From Acidobacteriota bacterium (lineage in GTDB: Bacteria > Acidobacteriota > Terriglobia > Terriglobales > SCQP01): 64,000 bases of DNA. Shown here piece by piece: positions 16,784 through 28,325 of this stretch. The translations under genes and the position numbers were made by a program. The stretch's first letter is position 1. Every line of letters begins with the position of its first letter. The stretch is taken from the NCBI GenBank assembly GCA_027314025.1, contig DAHVCP010000025.1, forward strand, positions 62,001 through 126,000. Reading direction: 5' to 3'. The notes under the pieces are model-generated. The model was not told where the DNA came from, ran no database searches, and was given only the letters and a program-made list of their open reading frames with translations.

Positions 16784-18061
16784 TTAGAGATATCGCGCCC
16801 GGCTTTCCGGCGTCTCCGCCATCTTCGGAATGACCGTAATTCCGCTGCCGTCGCGATAGTAGCCGCGGGCGCGGTCCGCCTCCGGATCAATCCCCACCGT
16901 CGCCCCCGGCGCGACATGCACGTTTTTATCCAGAATGGCCCGATGCACGCGCGCGCCCCGGCCGATCACGACGCTATCCATCAAGATGCACTCCGACACC
17001 TCAGCGTTTTCGTCCACCGAGACGTTGCGGCCAAGGATGGAGTCGCGGACAAAGCCGCCGGCGATGATGCAGCCGGCGCTGATTACCGATTGCAGCGCCC
17101 GGCCCGAGCGCGCAGGCTCCTCAAAGACGAACTTGGCCGGAGGCGTATTGAAATTGGCGCTGATGATCGGCCAAGCCCAGTTGTAGAGATTCAGCTCCGG
17201 CAGCACGCTCTTCAAATCCATGTTGCAGTTGTAATAGGTTTCGATCGTGCCTACATCCCGCCAATAGGGATGCTCGATCTCATGCCCGCGGTGCACGGGA
17301 ATGCGGTTGGAGGTGAAGTCGTAGGCGTAGACGTCCATGCGCTCGACCATGGAGGGAAAAATGTGGTGCCCAAAGTCGTGCGCCCCGGTCCGGGCGGCGT
17401 CCTCGACCAGCACGTCAATCAGGACGTTGGTGTCGAAGATGTAATTGCCCATCGACACCAGCGCGTCGTTCGGCCGCCCGGGCATGCGCGGGGCATCGGC
17501 GGGGTCTGGCTTCTCCACGAAGCGCTGGATGCGGTAGTCGTCGCCGATCTCCATCACGCCGAAGGGCCGCACCTGGTCCACGGCCACCGGCAGGCAGGCC
17601 ACGGTCGCCGCCGCCCCGCGGTCGAAGTGGTACTCCACCATCTGGTGGATGTTCATCTTGTAGACGTGATCGGCGCCGAAGATGGCCACCGCGTCCGGGG
17701 CGTATTGTTCGATGAGGTTCAGGTTTTGATAGATGGCGTCGGCGGTGCCGCGGTACCAAACATCGCCCATCTGCATCTGCGCCGGCACGATGGTGGCGAA
17801 GGCGTCGCGCGCCTGATTGACGAAGCTCCACGCCCGCTGAATATGAAGAATCAGCGACTGCGCCTTGTACTGCGTCATGACGTAGATGGCGTCGATTCCG
17901 GAATTGATGAGGTTGCTGAGGACAAAATCAATAATGCGGTAACTGCCGCCAAAGGGCACGGCAGGTTTGGATCGGTACTGGGTTAAAGGAAATAGGCGCT
18001 CACCCTTGCCGCCGGCGAGCACCAGAGCAAGAACGCGATGCCGTGCCTTCGCTGACGCCAT
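16784..18061 (-). CDS. glgC: glucose-1-phosphate adenylyltransferase
   Basis: ADP-glucose pyrophosphorylase, 425 residues, the committed step of glycogen synthesis. The N-terminal signature is LALVLAGGKGERLFPLTQYR followed by SKPAVPFGGSYRIIDF. FGADHVYKMN carries the metal-site Asp, and VEKPDPADAPRM is the sugar-phosphate loop. The C-terminal left-handed beta helix ends in RGYYRDGSGITVIPK. TACAAT lies 6 nt upstream of the ATG at 18061, supporting this start and excluding a 33-residue extension. It is convergent with the TPR-methyltransferase gene and divergent from the PIG-L gene. Confidence 0.96.
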   Translation of the reverse strand: MASAKARHRVLALVLAGGKGERLFPLTQYRSKPAVPFGGSYRIIDFVLSNLINSGIDAIYVMTQYKAQSLILHIQRAWSFVNQARDAFATIVPAQMQMGDVWYRGTADAIYQNLNLIEQYAPDAVAIFGADHVYKMNIHQMVEYHFDRGAAATVACLPVAVDQVRPFGVMEIGDDYRIQRFVEKPDPADAPRMPGRPNDALVSMGNYIFDTNVLIDVLVEDAARTGAHDFGHHIFPSMVERMDVYAYDFTSNRIPVHRGHEIEHPYWRDVGTIETYYNCNMDLKSVLPELNLYNWAWPIISANFNTPPAKFVFEEPARSGRALQSVISAGCIIAGGFVRDSILGRNVSVDENAEVSECILMDSVVIGRGARVHRAILDKNVHVAPGATVGIDPEADRARGYYRDGSGITVIPKMAETPESRARYL

Positions 18062-18067
18062 GCGGGA

Positions 18068-18073
18068 ATTGTA
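18068..18073 (-). promoter_or_regulatory. -10 hexamer of glgC
   Basis: On the minus strand TACAAT ends 6 nt before the glgC ATG, without a Shine-Dalgarno. It implies a leaderless glgC mRNA. Confidence 0.55.
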
Positions 18074-18162
18074 GGCGAGCGCGCGCCGCGGCAACAAGTG
18101 TCCCGCCCGCCGCGGAATCCGACACCCCGCCGCCATGGTTCGCCTGGGGCGCCACGGCATGG

Positions 18163-18168
18163 CACAAT
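18163..18168 (+). promoter_or_regulatory. -10-like hexamer of PIG-L gene
   Basis: CACAAT ends 9 nt before the ATG at 18178. A weaker -10 than its neighbours, but in the same position and again without a Shine-Dalgarno. Confidence 0.35.
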
Positions 18169-18177
18169 GTTGGGCAT

Positions 18178-18879
18178 ATGCCGGTGAGCATTTTGGCGGT
18201 GGACGCGCACGCCGCGGACATGGAAATGACCTGCGGCGGAGCCCTGGCGCTGGCGATCCAGGAAGGCGGCGCCGTAACCCTGTTGCACCTGACGCTGGGA
18301 GAAAAGGGCTCCCCTACGCTGAGCCCCGCCGACTATGGGGCGCAAAAAAAGCGCGAAGCCCTATTGGCGGCCAAGCGGCTGGGGGCGGCGGTGCGCTTTC
18401 TCGGTTATCCCGACGCGGAAATTCCCTACACCGAAGCGGCGGCGCTCAAAATCGCCGCGGTCATTCGCGAGGTTCGCCCCGACATCGTCATCACGCAATG
18501 GGGCGGGAGTTCGGAACGCGACGACCGCAACACCCATTACCTGGTGAACGACGCCGTGTTTTACGCCGCGCTGCCCGCGATGCGCCACATCCCGGGCGAG
18601 GCGCACAACGTCGGCAGGGTCTACTACACCGACAGCTGGGAAGACCCCATCCATTACCGACCCGACACGTTTGTGGACATCAGCAGCGTTTACGACACTT
18701 GGCTGCACGCGGCCAGCGCCTACCAGATTTGGCGCGGGGGCATCGAGGATTTTCCCTTCGCGGCGTATTACGAAGCCCTGAGCGTGACGCGCGGAGCCGT
18801 GGCCGGCTTTCCCCACGCCCAGGCGTTCAAGGCCGCCGAAAGCCAGGTCCGTCTGCGTAGTTGGCGGGAGGCGAAATGA
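18178..18879 (+). CDS. PIG-L/LmbE family deacetylase-like protein, variant active site
   Basis: A 233-residue PIG-L fold protein; relatives deacetylate N-acetylglucosamine conjugates (MshB, BshB, PIG-L). The canonical AHPDDxE motif reads AHAADMEMTCGG here. His11 and Asp14 match the zinc ligands His13 and Asp16 of MshB, but Ala13 replaces Asp15, the general base. A later DDRNTHYLVNDAVFYA segment supplies the distal His region. The fold is therefore secure while deacetylase activity is doubtful or uses another base. It overlaps by ATGA with a short Tat-signal ORF, suggesting that it once formed an operon with an exported enzyme. Confidence 0.82.
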   Translation: MPVSILAVDAHAADMEMTCGGALALAIQEGGAVTLLHLTLGEKGSPTLSPADYGAQKKREALLAAKRLGAAVRFLGYPDAEIPYTEAAALKIAAVIREVRPDIVITQWGGSSERDDRNTHYLVNDAVFYAALPAMRHIPGEAHNVGRVYYTDSWEDPIHYRPDTFVDISSVYDTWLHAASAYQIWRGGIEDFPFAAYYEALSVTRGAVAGFPHAQAFKAAESQVRLRSWREAK

Positions 18880-19178
18880 AACCGCTTGCGCAACTGCCGC
18901 CGCCGCGGATCGGCCGCAGGGATTTCGTTGCGCTGGCCTCCGCTGCCGCGCTCGCCGGCGGCGCGCTGGTGGCCGGAGCGCCGGCCGGGGACAATAGGAC
19001 CTCGGCGCCAGGCCGCCGCGTTGGCGGCCATGTCGCGCCCGGCGCCGGCTTTGCGCCGCGCGGGGCAGCCATCCGGCGATTGCCCGGCAACGAAGAAGCC
19101 TTTCTGGGCTCCTCCCCCATGCTTGGGGGCGCCTCCCCGCTCAGTGCCCGGCGGCGCAATATCCGCGGCCGGCTGTGA
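18876..19178 (+). pseudogene. Tat-signal ORF, probable remnant of an exported enzyme
   Basis: A 100-residue reading frame that starts in the stop of the PIG-L gene (ATGA). It opens with a convincing twin-arginine signal, IGRRDFVALASAAALAGGAL. What follows (residues 40-100) is Arg/Gly/Ala-rich with no recognisable domain, far too short for a Tat-exported oxidoreductase or hydrolase. I infer that the body of the gene was lost and that the frame now reads into unrelated DNA. It could instead be a genuine small protein. Confidence 0.45.
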
Positions 19179-19274
19179 TGGGTGCGGGGCGTCTTAAATT
19201 GCCCGGCGCGGCCCCCGCGAGTGGTTAACCAACGCACCGCAAGAAACGGATAGCCGACGCCGTTTTCCACCAGC

Positions 19275-19280
19275 TACATT
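19275..19280 (+). promoter_or_regulatory. -10-like hexamer of Ada-like gene
   Basis: TACATT ends 6 nt before the ATG at 19287; no Shine-Dalgarno. Leaderless arrangement. Confidence 0.45.
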
Positions 19281-19286
19281 GGCTTC

Positions 19287-20300
19287 ATGGCGCGCCCAGA
19301 ATCCGCACCGAATCCCGGCCAATCCATGCGGAACCAGCCCGCCGCCGGCGGCGGCGCCGGCTTTGGCGACGGACGCGAGGCTCGCATGATGCAAGTCGCG
19401 CAATGGATCGCCGCGCGGAGCCGCGAGGGGGACCGAGTTAGCCTTGCCGCCCTAGCGGCGCAAGCCGGTCTGAGCCCCTACTATCTTCAGCGCAGTTTCA
19501 AGGTCGCCATGGGCCTGACCCCACGGCAATATGCCGCCGCCTGCCGCCTGCGACGGCTGAAGGCGGAACTCCGCTCCGGCCGGCCGGTCACCGACGCCGT
19601 TTACGCCGCCGGGTTCGGCGCCCCCAGCCGCGTCTACGAAGGCTTGGCCGCTAGCCTGGGGATGACCCCGGGGCAATACCGCCGCGGAGGCCTGGGGCTG
19701 GTGATCTGGTATGCCGCTCTGCCCAGCCCGCTGGGCCGCATGCTGCTGGCGGCGACCGAACGCGGGCTGTGCGCCTTGCAGTTCGGCGCCTCGCCGGGGC
19801 CCCTATGCGACCGTCTCCGCCGGGAGTTTCCCCACGCCGACCTCCGTCCCATGCCGCAGCCGGCCGGTGAGCCTTTCGCCGCCTGGCTCCGCGTTCTGGA
19901 GGAATTTTTTCAGCAGGAATCCGCGCCCCCGCGCATCCCCATCGCCGCCCGCGGCACGGCGTTTCAATTTCGCGTCTGGCGCTTTCTGCAAACCATTCCC
20001 CGGGGCCAAACCCGCAGCTATGGGCAAGTGGCCGCGGCCATCGGGCGACCGCGCGCGGCGCGCGCCGTGGCACGCGCCTGCGCCGAGAACCCAGTCGCCG
20101 TCCTGATTCCCTGCCATCGCGTCATTCGCGGGGACGGCGCCATCGGCGGCTATCGCTGGGGAGCGAAGGTCAAGGAGCAACTGCTCCTCCGCGAGGCATC
20201 CGCCGCCATCCGCCGGCCCGATGGCCTCGCCCGGTCGCCGCGCCGCGGCGCCGCCGGCGGCATCGCTGGCGTCGGCCGGCGGGAGAACACACAACGCTAG
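19287..20300 (+). CDS. AraC-type HTH fused to O6-methylguanine-DNA methyltransferase (Ada-like)
   Basis: A 337-residue alkylation-repair protein. An AraC-type helix-turn-helix pair (about residues 33-130: LAALAAQAGLSPYYLQRSFK, AVYAAGFGAPSRVYE) precedes a complete MGMT domain with acceptor Cys276 in VLIPCHRVIRGDGAIGGYRWG. Escherichia coli Ada has an extra N-terminal zinc domain that takes methyl groups from phosphotriesters and switches on transcription. That domain and its four cysteines are absent. The protein can thus repair O6-methylguanine but cannot be switched in the classic way. The C-terminal 30 residues are Arg/Gly-rich and probably disordered. In-frame ATGs at 19326 and 19386 are alternatives. 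Confidence 0.87.
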   Translation: MARPESAPNPGQSMRNQPAAGGGAGFGDGREARMMQVAQWIAARSREGDRVSLAALAAQAGLSPYYLQRSFKVAMGLTPRQYAAACRLRRLKAELRSGRPVTDAVYAAGFGAPSRVYEGLAASLGMTPGQYRRGGLGLVIWYAALPSPLGRMLLAATERGLCALQFGASPGPLCDRLRREFPHADLRPMPQPAGEPFAAWLRVLEEFFQQESAPPRIPIAARGTAFQFRVWRFLQTIPRGQTRSYGQVAAAIGRPRAARAVARACAENPVAVLIPCHRVIRGDGAIGGYRWGAKVKEQLLLREASAAIRRPDGLARSPRRGAAGGIAGVGRRENTQR

Positions 20301-20604
20301 CGGCGCTTTGCGCCGGCCGCGCCGAGCGCGGCCGGCCCTGGGGGCGCGGGCGGCGGCCAATCCCGGCCGCCGGCGGGGCGCCGTCAGGACGCGAGTGCGC
20401 CCGCAGGGCAGGAGCCCTACCCCGCAAGGGCGGTGCGCGGGGCCGGGGCGAGCGCGCCGGCAGGATGCCGGCGCTCCCAGAAGGGCTGCGTCTTGGCGGC
20501 AGCTGCGAGACCGGCTGCCCGTTTCCACCTCCGGAGCGCCCCTGCCCCGCCTGCGGCGGGACGTCCCGCTTGGCGCACGCGCGCGGCGGCGCGATGATGC
20601 GGTT
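20301..20604. other. intergenic region with short inverted repeats
   Basis: No gene. Two small hairpins share a NNGGCAGGANGCCNN theme: AGGGC-AGGA-GCCCT (20405-20418) and GCGCCGGCA-GGA-TGCCGGCGC (20454-20474). They look like dispersed palindromic elements and not like terminators, since no T-run follows. Confidence 0.45.
20454..20474. repeat. REP-like palindrome
   Basis: Perfect 9-bp arms GCGCCGGCA and TGCCGGCGC around GGA. A second hairpin with the same loop, AGGA flanked by GGC/GCC, lies 40 bp upstream. Confidence 0.45.
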
Positions 20605-21159
20605 ATGGCGCACCGCTTCACCACCTCCTACCTGGCCGATGCGATTGACCTCTTCCGCTATTACCAGCGCCTCGCCGAGCGGGCCATGGAGCAGTGTCCC
20701 GACGCTGGCCTGTTCGCCACACTCGACCATGAATCCAATTCCATCGCCACGATCGTCAAGCACATGGCCGGCAATATGCGGTCCCGCTGGACCGACTTTC
20801 TGACCAGCGACGGCGAAAAGGCCGACCGCAACCGCGACAGCGAGTTTGAGGCCCCGCCGAGGACGCGGGCCGAGATGATGGCCGTCTGGAGGTCTGGCTG
20901 GGACGTTCTGTTCCGCGCCCTGGAGCCGCTGACCGATGCCGACCTGGCCCGGACGGTTACGATTCGCGGCGAGGCGCATTCCGTGACCCAGGCCATCCAT
21001 CGCCAGATCGCCCATTACAGCTATCATGTCGGCCAAATCGTCTATCTCGCTCGCCACTTCGCCGCGCCCGGCGGCCAGTGGCGCTCGCTCAGCGTTCCCC
21101 GCCGAGGCTCCGCGGAGTTCAACGCCGCCGTCCGCGCCGGCGAAAAGTCCCAGCGCTGA
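20605..21159 (+). CDS. DinB-like protein (DUF1572 family)
   Basis: A 184-residue four-helix-bundle protein of the DinB/DUF1572 type. Metal-site residues are suggested by HESNSIATIVKHMAGN (His), and by SVTQAIHRQIAHYSYHVGQIVYL, whose HxxxH spacing is typical of DinB metal centres. Family members are linked to bacillithiol or mycothiol S-transferase chemistry or to damage response. DinB-fold BSH transferases are of interest because ypdA is present nearby, but this is only context. I chose the ATG at 20605 because the longer frame upstream is GC-rich repeat DNA. Confidence 0.8.
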   Translation: MAHRFTTSYLADAIDLFRYYQRLAERAMEQCPDAGLFATLDHESNSIATIVKHMAGNMRSRWTDFLTSDGEKADRNRDSEFEAPPRTRAEMMAVWRSGWDVLFRALEPLTDADLARTVTIRGEAHSVTQAIHRQIAHYSYHVGQIVYLARHFAAPGGQWRSLSVPRRGSAEFNAAVRAGEKSQR

Positions 21160-21240
21160 TCCCATGGGCCGCGCGCGAGCCCGGAAATCATTGCTTGCCG
21201 CGGGCCGCAGCCCGCGCCGCTGGCGGGGGGCGGGCGCCTG

Positions 21241-21283
21241 CGGGCTAAAGCCCGCCGCACACGGGCTAAAGCCCGTTCCACGC
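21241..21283. repeat. double-hairpin repeat, copy A
   Basis: A 43-bp element made of two hairpins with AAAG-type loops: CGGGC-TAAA-GCCCG, then CCGCACA, then CGGGC-TAAA-GCCCG, ending TTCCACGC. It matches 28469-28511 at 38 of 43 positions, including a compensatory pair change. Confidence 0.75.
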
Positions 21284-21372
21284 GGGGCGGGCGGCGGATG
21301 CCGGCGGGCGCGCCAGGCGTCTCCCGGCCGGCGACTCGCATGGATACCGATTAGCCGGCGCCGCCCAGTCAC

Positions 21373-21378
21373 TATAAT
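21373..21378 (+). promoter_or_regulatory. consensus -10 of glycosidase-like gene
   Basis: A perfect TATAAT ends 8 nt before the ATG at 21387, with no Shine-Dalgarno. Leaderless or nearly so. Confidence 0.55.
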
Positions 21379-21386
21379 GGCGGGCA

Positions 21387-23666
21387 ATGTCTCACTCCAA
21401 CTCCCGATTCGCCACGCTTGCCTGCTGGGCGGCGATTGTGGCGCCCATGCTGGCGGCGCTCTCGATGGCGCGTCCCGTTCTTGCCGCTCCTGCCCAACCG
21501 CCGACCGCGCAAGGCCCGGGCCTGATTGCGGGCGCCGATCCCGCAACCGGTGCCTATCGCGTCAGCGACCCGGCACTGGGCTGGACATTTGCCGGAAGCG
21601 TCGGCACGAAACCGCGCAGCGTGGCACGGACATACGGCGCCGATGCGTTCGGGCCGACCGAAACCCTGACCCTACGCTGGAATTGGCATGGCGTCCCGGT
21701 CCAGGGGCAGATCACCACCTGGCGGGACCGGCCAGTCGCCCGCTTCGCGCTGACGTTTTTGCGGGCCACGCCGGCGCCGCGACTGGCTTTTCCCGATTTC
21801 CATCGGATGCCGCCGGGACTGTTGGTGTTCAGTTACCGCGATGCGGTATTTTCTCCGCCGCAGTTCCGCGCCGGCCGCTCCGCCTCGCCCTGGCTGCTAT
21901 TCCAAGCATTGCGCCGCCGCGGCGGTTGGCGCTATCCCGCGGCGACCCTGTCGCCAGCCGGGCACTTTCAAACCGAGGTGATGCGCGGCGATGGCATGCA
22001 CCGCGCCGCCGTGCGGCTGGATGACGCCATCGCCCAGGCCCCCGCCGGGACCACGGTCAGTTCCCTGCTGGCGATCGCGCCGGGCGTCAACCGCGCCTTT
22101 CGCACCTGGGGCCGCGCGCTGCTGGCGCTGCACCGGACGCGGCGCCAGGCCGCCGGGCCGCTGATTCGCGACCTCGGGTATTGGACCGACAACGGCGCGC
22201 ATTACTACTACCACTACCGCCCCGCCCTCGGCTACGCCGGCACTTTGCTGGCGGAGGTTCGCCAGCTGCGCCGGCGGCGCATCCCGGTGCGCTACTTGCA
22301 GCTGGATAGTTGGTGGTATCCGAAGGACGCAATGAACTATGACGGCCGCTTGCTGCGGCCGAAGAACGCCGCCTACGCGGCGGCGGGGTGGAACATTTAC
22401 GGCGGGACCTGGCTGTACCATGCGTCGCCGGTTTTGTTTCCCCACGGATTGGCGGCGTTCCAGCGGGCGCTAGGTCTGCCCCTGGCGGTGCATGGGCGTT
22501 GGATCAGCCAGCGCAGTCCCTATCACCGCCGCTATCGCATCGCCGGCATCGCCCCCGTGGACCCGGCGTATTGGCACCATGTGGCGGCCTACCTGCGCCG
22601 CAGCGGGGTGATGACGTATGAGCAAGATTGGTTGAGCATCATTCGCCGCTACTCCGGCTTCGCCCGCCATCTGAGCCGGGGCGGCGCCTTCTTCGCCACC
22701 ATGGCGCATGCCATGGCCCGCGACGGCCTGCGCATCCAGTACTGCATGCCCATGCCGTCGGAGCTTTTGGAGGCCAGCCGCTTCGGGAACGTCACCACCA
22801 GCCGCGTCAGCGACGATCATTTTGTCCGCGCTCGCTGGTGGTCGTTTCTGTTCACCTCGCGGCTCGCTTCCGCGCTGGGCGTCAAGCCCTGGGCCGACGT
22901 GACCAGCAGCCGCAGCGTGGACGCCATTTTGCTGCAAACGCTGTCGGGCGGCCCAGTCGGCTTTGGCGCCGCCATGGGCCGCGCGGATCGATCCGTCCTG
23001 ATGCAGGCGGTCCGCGCCGACGGGCGGATCGTCCACCCCGCCACGACGCTGGTCCCGGTGGCCGCCGATTACCGGCATGCGGCGCTGGGCCTCGACCGTC
23101 CCGTCATTGGCCTTGCCTTCACCGGCGCCGGGGCCGCCAAAACCGCCTACGTTTTCGCCTTCGCCCACCACCGCGGAGAAGTCACCGGCCCGGTGCGCTT
23201 TACGGCGCGGGAGATCGGCTTGCATGGCGCCATATACGTTTGGAACTACTTTGCCCACCAGGGGCGCAGGCTGCCCGCCGGCCAGACCTTCCAAGCACCT
23301 TTGGGGGCGAACCAGGCCGCCTACTACATCTGCGCGATGGCCGGCCCATCGGGCATCGTTTTTTTGGGCGACGAACGGCAATTCGTGGGCAACGGGCGGG
23401 CACGAATTGCCCGGCTCAGGCAGACACCGGCGGGGGTGAAGGCCACGGTCCTGTTCGCGAATGGGGAGAGCCGGGTCGAACTGCACGGCTATGCCCCGTT
23501 CCGCCCGGAGGTCATGATCCGCGGCGGCGCGGCCGGTCCGGTGCGATGGTCCGCGCGCACCGGCGAATTCCGGTTCACCGTTCGCACCCTGGCGGCGCCG
23601 GGCCGGCGGCTGCGGCGGGTGCGGATCGTCCTCTCGCGACGGCTCGCGCGGAGCGTAGGCCGTTAG
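21387..23666 (+). CDS. secreted glycoside hydrolase-like TIM-barrel protein, family not recognised
   Basis: A 759-residue exported protein with a signal peptide (about residues 1-33). The N-terminal 250 residues look like a beta-sandwich. A TIM-barrel-like core follows: VRYLQLDSWWYPKDAM (Asp307) resembles the LQLDDGW/QIDDGW strand of clan GH-D alpha-galactosidases and raffinose synthases, and MTYEQDWLSII (Glu412, Asp414) and LRIQYCMPMP lie on later strands. A C-terminal beta domain closes the protein. The order fits a GH36/GH31-like retaining glycosidase acting on an alpha-linked sugar outside the cytoplasm, but I cannot assign a CAZy family. It is preceded by repeat DNA and convergent with pdxT. 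Confidence 0.6.
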   Translation: MSHSNSRFATLACWAAIVAPMLAALSMARPVLAAPAQPPTAQGPGLIAGADPATGAYRVSDPALGWTFAGSVGTKPRSVARTYGADAFGPTETLTLRWNWHGVPVQGQITTWRDRPVARFALTFLRATPAPRLAFPDFHRMPPGLLVFSYRDAVFSPPQFRAGRSASPWLLFQALRRRGGWRYPAATLSPAGHFQTEVMRGDGMHRAAVRLDDAIAQAPAGTTVSSLLAIAPGVNRAFRTWGRALLALHRTRRQAAGPLIRDLGYWTDNGAHYYYHYRPALGYAGTLLAEVRQLRRRRIPVRYLQLDSWWYPKDAMNYDGRLLRPKNAAYAAAGWNIYGGTWLYHASPVLFPHGLAAFQRALGLPLAVHGRWISQRSPYHRRYRIAGIAPVDPAYWHHVAAYLRRSGVMTYEQDWLSIIRRYSGFARHLSRGGAFFATMAHAMARDGLRIQYCMPMPSELLEASRFGNVTTSRVSDDHFVRARWWSFLFTSRLASALGVKPWADVTSSRSVDAILLQTLSGGPVGFGAAMGRADRSVLMQAVRADGRIVHPATTLVPVAADYRHAALGLDRPVIGLAFTGAGAAKTAYVFAFAHHRGEVTGPVRFTAREIGLHGAIYVWNYFAHQGRRLPAGQTFQAPLGANQAAYYICAMAGPSGIVFLGDERQFVGNGRARIARLRQTPAGVKATVLFANGESRVELHGYAPFRPEVMIRGGAAGPVRWSARTGEFRFTVRTLAAPGRRLRRVRIVLSRRLARSVGR

Positions 23667-23758
23667 CGCCGATTGTGGCGCGGCTGCGGCTTCGCAGCGA
23701 CACCCGCGCCACAAGCCGGCAACGCGGAGCGGCAGCCTCGCCGCCGTTTCCGCGCGGG

Positions 23759-24409
23759 TTACGCCGCGGCGGCGCGCAAGAACATGCGATGCAGGGCGAG
23801 GTCGGCGCCGAGTTCCGGATGGAACGTGGCGGCGAGAATCCTTCCCTGCCGCACCAGCACGGGCAGCCCGGATTCCGTCGCCAACACTTCCACCTTCGGT
23901 CCGATGTCGGCAATCTTTGGCGCACGGATAAAGACCATCTCGAGCGGCCGGCCCGCGTCCGGTGATCCGGGCGCCCATTCTCCCTGCCGAACCGAACTGT
24001 CAATCTGGCGGCCGTAAGCGTTGCGCTCGACGGCGACGTCCAAGGCGGCAAACGACCGCTGCGGCGGATTGCCCACCTGGCGGGCCAGCAGGATGACCCC
24101 GGCGCAGGTGGCGAAGACGGCCTGGCGTTGCAGCAACGAACCCAATTCCCGCCAGAACGTTTCGTTTTCCAGGAACTTCAGCATCGTGCTGCTCTCCCCG
24201 CCGGGAAGGATCACGCCATCCAAACCGGCCAGATCGGCGGGCGAGCGCACGAAACGCCAATGGCCAACGAACTCAGGCTGGGCAGCGCTGGGCGGGGGCG
24301 GAAACAGGCGGTCGGAATCGCGCTCCGGCATCAGGCCCAATCGCGCCAGCACGCGGGCATGCGCCTCGTAATCGCCTTGGAGAGCCAGAATGCCGATGGT
24401 CAGGGACAT
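23759..24409 (-). CDS. pdxT: pyridoxal 5'-phosphate synthase glutaminase subunit
   Basis: Class I glutaminase (216 residues) that feeds ammonia to PdxS for PLP synthesis. The start IGILALQGDYEAHA is diagnostic. The glutamine site is GVILPGGESSTML, the nucleophile Cys lies in AVFATCAGVILLA, and the His-Glu pair is in ATFHPELG. It lies 166 bp downstream of pdxS on the same strand. The start at 24409 fits the family N-terminus; the open frame upstream is not PdxT-like. Confidence 0.96.
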   Translation of the reverse strand: MSLTIGILALQGDYEAHARVLARLGLMPERDSDRLFPPPPSAAQPEFVGHWRFVRSPADLAGLDGVILPGGESSTMLKFLENETFWRELGSLLQRQAVFATCAGVILLARQVGNPPQRSFAALDVAVERNAYGRQIDSSVRQGEWAPGSPDAGRPLEMVFIRAPKIADIGPKVEVLATESGLPVLVRQGRILAATFHPELGADLALHRMFLRAAAA

Positions 24410-24575
24410 GGTGGGTAGGGTTTGGCTGCGGGCGGTTCCCGGAACACACAACGAACGGGAGCGATCAACCGGAATCACCGGGCGCGGCGTCTGGGGCCCG
24501 CGGGGCCGCGATGCCGCGAACTGCCACGCCGGGCCCCCCGCGGCTGCGCTCCGCGTCCCGCTGGGCGCACGGCCG

Positions 24576-25457
24576 CTACCAGCCGCGGGTTTGCAGTTGC
24601 TCTTCGGGGCGAATGGCGGCGGCGTCCAGGCCCCGCATCGGCTCTCCCAATTCACTGGAAACTTCCAGCAGCACCTGGGGATCGCGGTAATGCGTCGTGG
24701 CCCGGACAATCGCCCGCGCCCGCGCCGCCGGATCCTCGCTTTTAAAAATGCCGCTGCCAACGAACACGGCCTCGGCGCCGAGTTGCATGACCAGTGCGGC
24801 GTCAGCGGGCGTGGCAATGCCGCCGGCGGAGAAATTTGGCACTGGCAACCGGCCCTCGCGCGCCACCAACCGCACCAGCTCCACCGGCGCCGCCAGTTCC
24901 TTGGCCCGACCGAACAACTCTTCTTCCCGCAGCAGCGTCAGCTCCCGCATCTCGCGCACGATGGCGCGCATGTGCCGCACGGCGTGCACGACGTCACCGG
25001 TGCCGGCCTCGCCCTTGGTGCGGATCATCGCCGCGCCTTCGGCGAGGCGGCGCAGGACCTCGCCCAGGTTGCGGGCGCCGCAGACAAAGGGCACCGTAAA
25101 GGCGTGCTTGTCCACGTGATAGGCCTCGTCGGCGGGCGTGAGGACCTCGCTTTCGTCTATGTAGTCCACGCCCAGCGCCTGGAGGATCTGGGCCTCCACC
25201 AGATGCCCGATTCGGCACTTGGCCATCACCGGAATCGAGACGGACTGCATGATTTCGCGGATCTTGCGAATGCTCGCCATGCGCGCCACGCCGCCTTCCT
25301 TGCGGATGTCGGCGGGAACACGCTCCAGAGCCATCACCGCGGCGGCGCCGGCTTGTTCGGCGATTTGGGCTTGGGCAGCGTCGGTGACATCCATGATGAC
25401 GCCGCCTTTCAGCATCTCCGCCAGTCCGGTTTTGAGGCGCAGTTCAGGGGTGGGCAT
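24576..25457 (-). CDS. pdxS: pyridoxal 5'-phosphate synthase lyase subunit
   Basis: PLP synthase TIM barrel (293 residues). It makes PLP from ribose 5-phosphate, glyceraldehyde 3-phosphate and ammonia. Highly conserved segments are present: [44 protein letters not shown] with the ribose-binding Lys, [27 protein letters not shown] with the second lysine, and [15 protein letters not shown]. It precedes pdxT and diverges from ppdK across 123 bp. Confidence 0.97.
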   Translation of the reverse strand: MPTPELRLKTGLAEMLKGGVIMDVTDAAQAQIAEQAGAAAVMALERVPADIRKEGGVARMASIRKIREIMQSVSIPVMAKCRIGHLVEAQILQALGVDYIDESEVLTPADEAYHVDKHAFTVPFVCGARNLGEVLRRLAEGAAMIRTKGEAGTGDVVHAVRHMRAIVREMRELTLLREEELFGRAKELAAPVELVRLVAREGRLPVPNFSAGGIATPADAALVMQLGAEAVFVGSGIFKSEDPAARARAIVRATTHYRDPQVLLEVSSELGEPMRGLDAAAIRPEEQLQTRGW

Positions 25458-25564
25458 AAGGGTGTTGGCTCCGAACTTCTATTATCTACGGCCCCGGCCC
25501 GCCGGGGGAAAATCGGCGCGATGGCCCCCAGCCCACGGCGGCGATGCCCTAGCTAGCGAACTGA

Positions 25565-25570
25565 TATTCT
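25565..25570 (+). promoter_or_regulatory. -10-like hexamer of ppdK
   Basis: TATTCT ends 10 nt before the ppdK ATG; no Shine-Dalgarno. On the opposite strand GATAAT, about 30 nt before pdxS, is its likely -10. Confidence 0.4.
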
Positions 25571-25580
25571 GGACTCTCTC

Positions 25581-28325
<2,745 letters not shown>

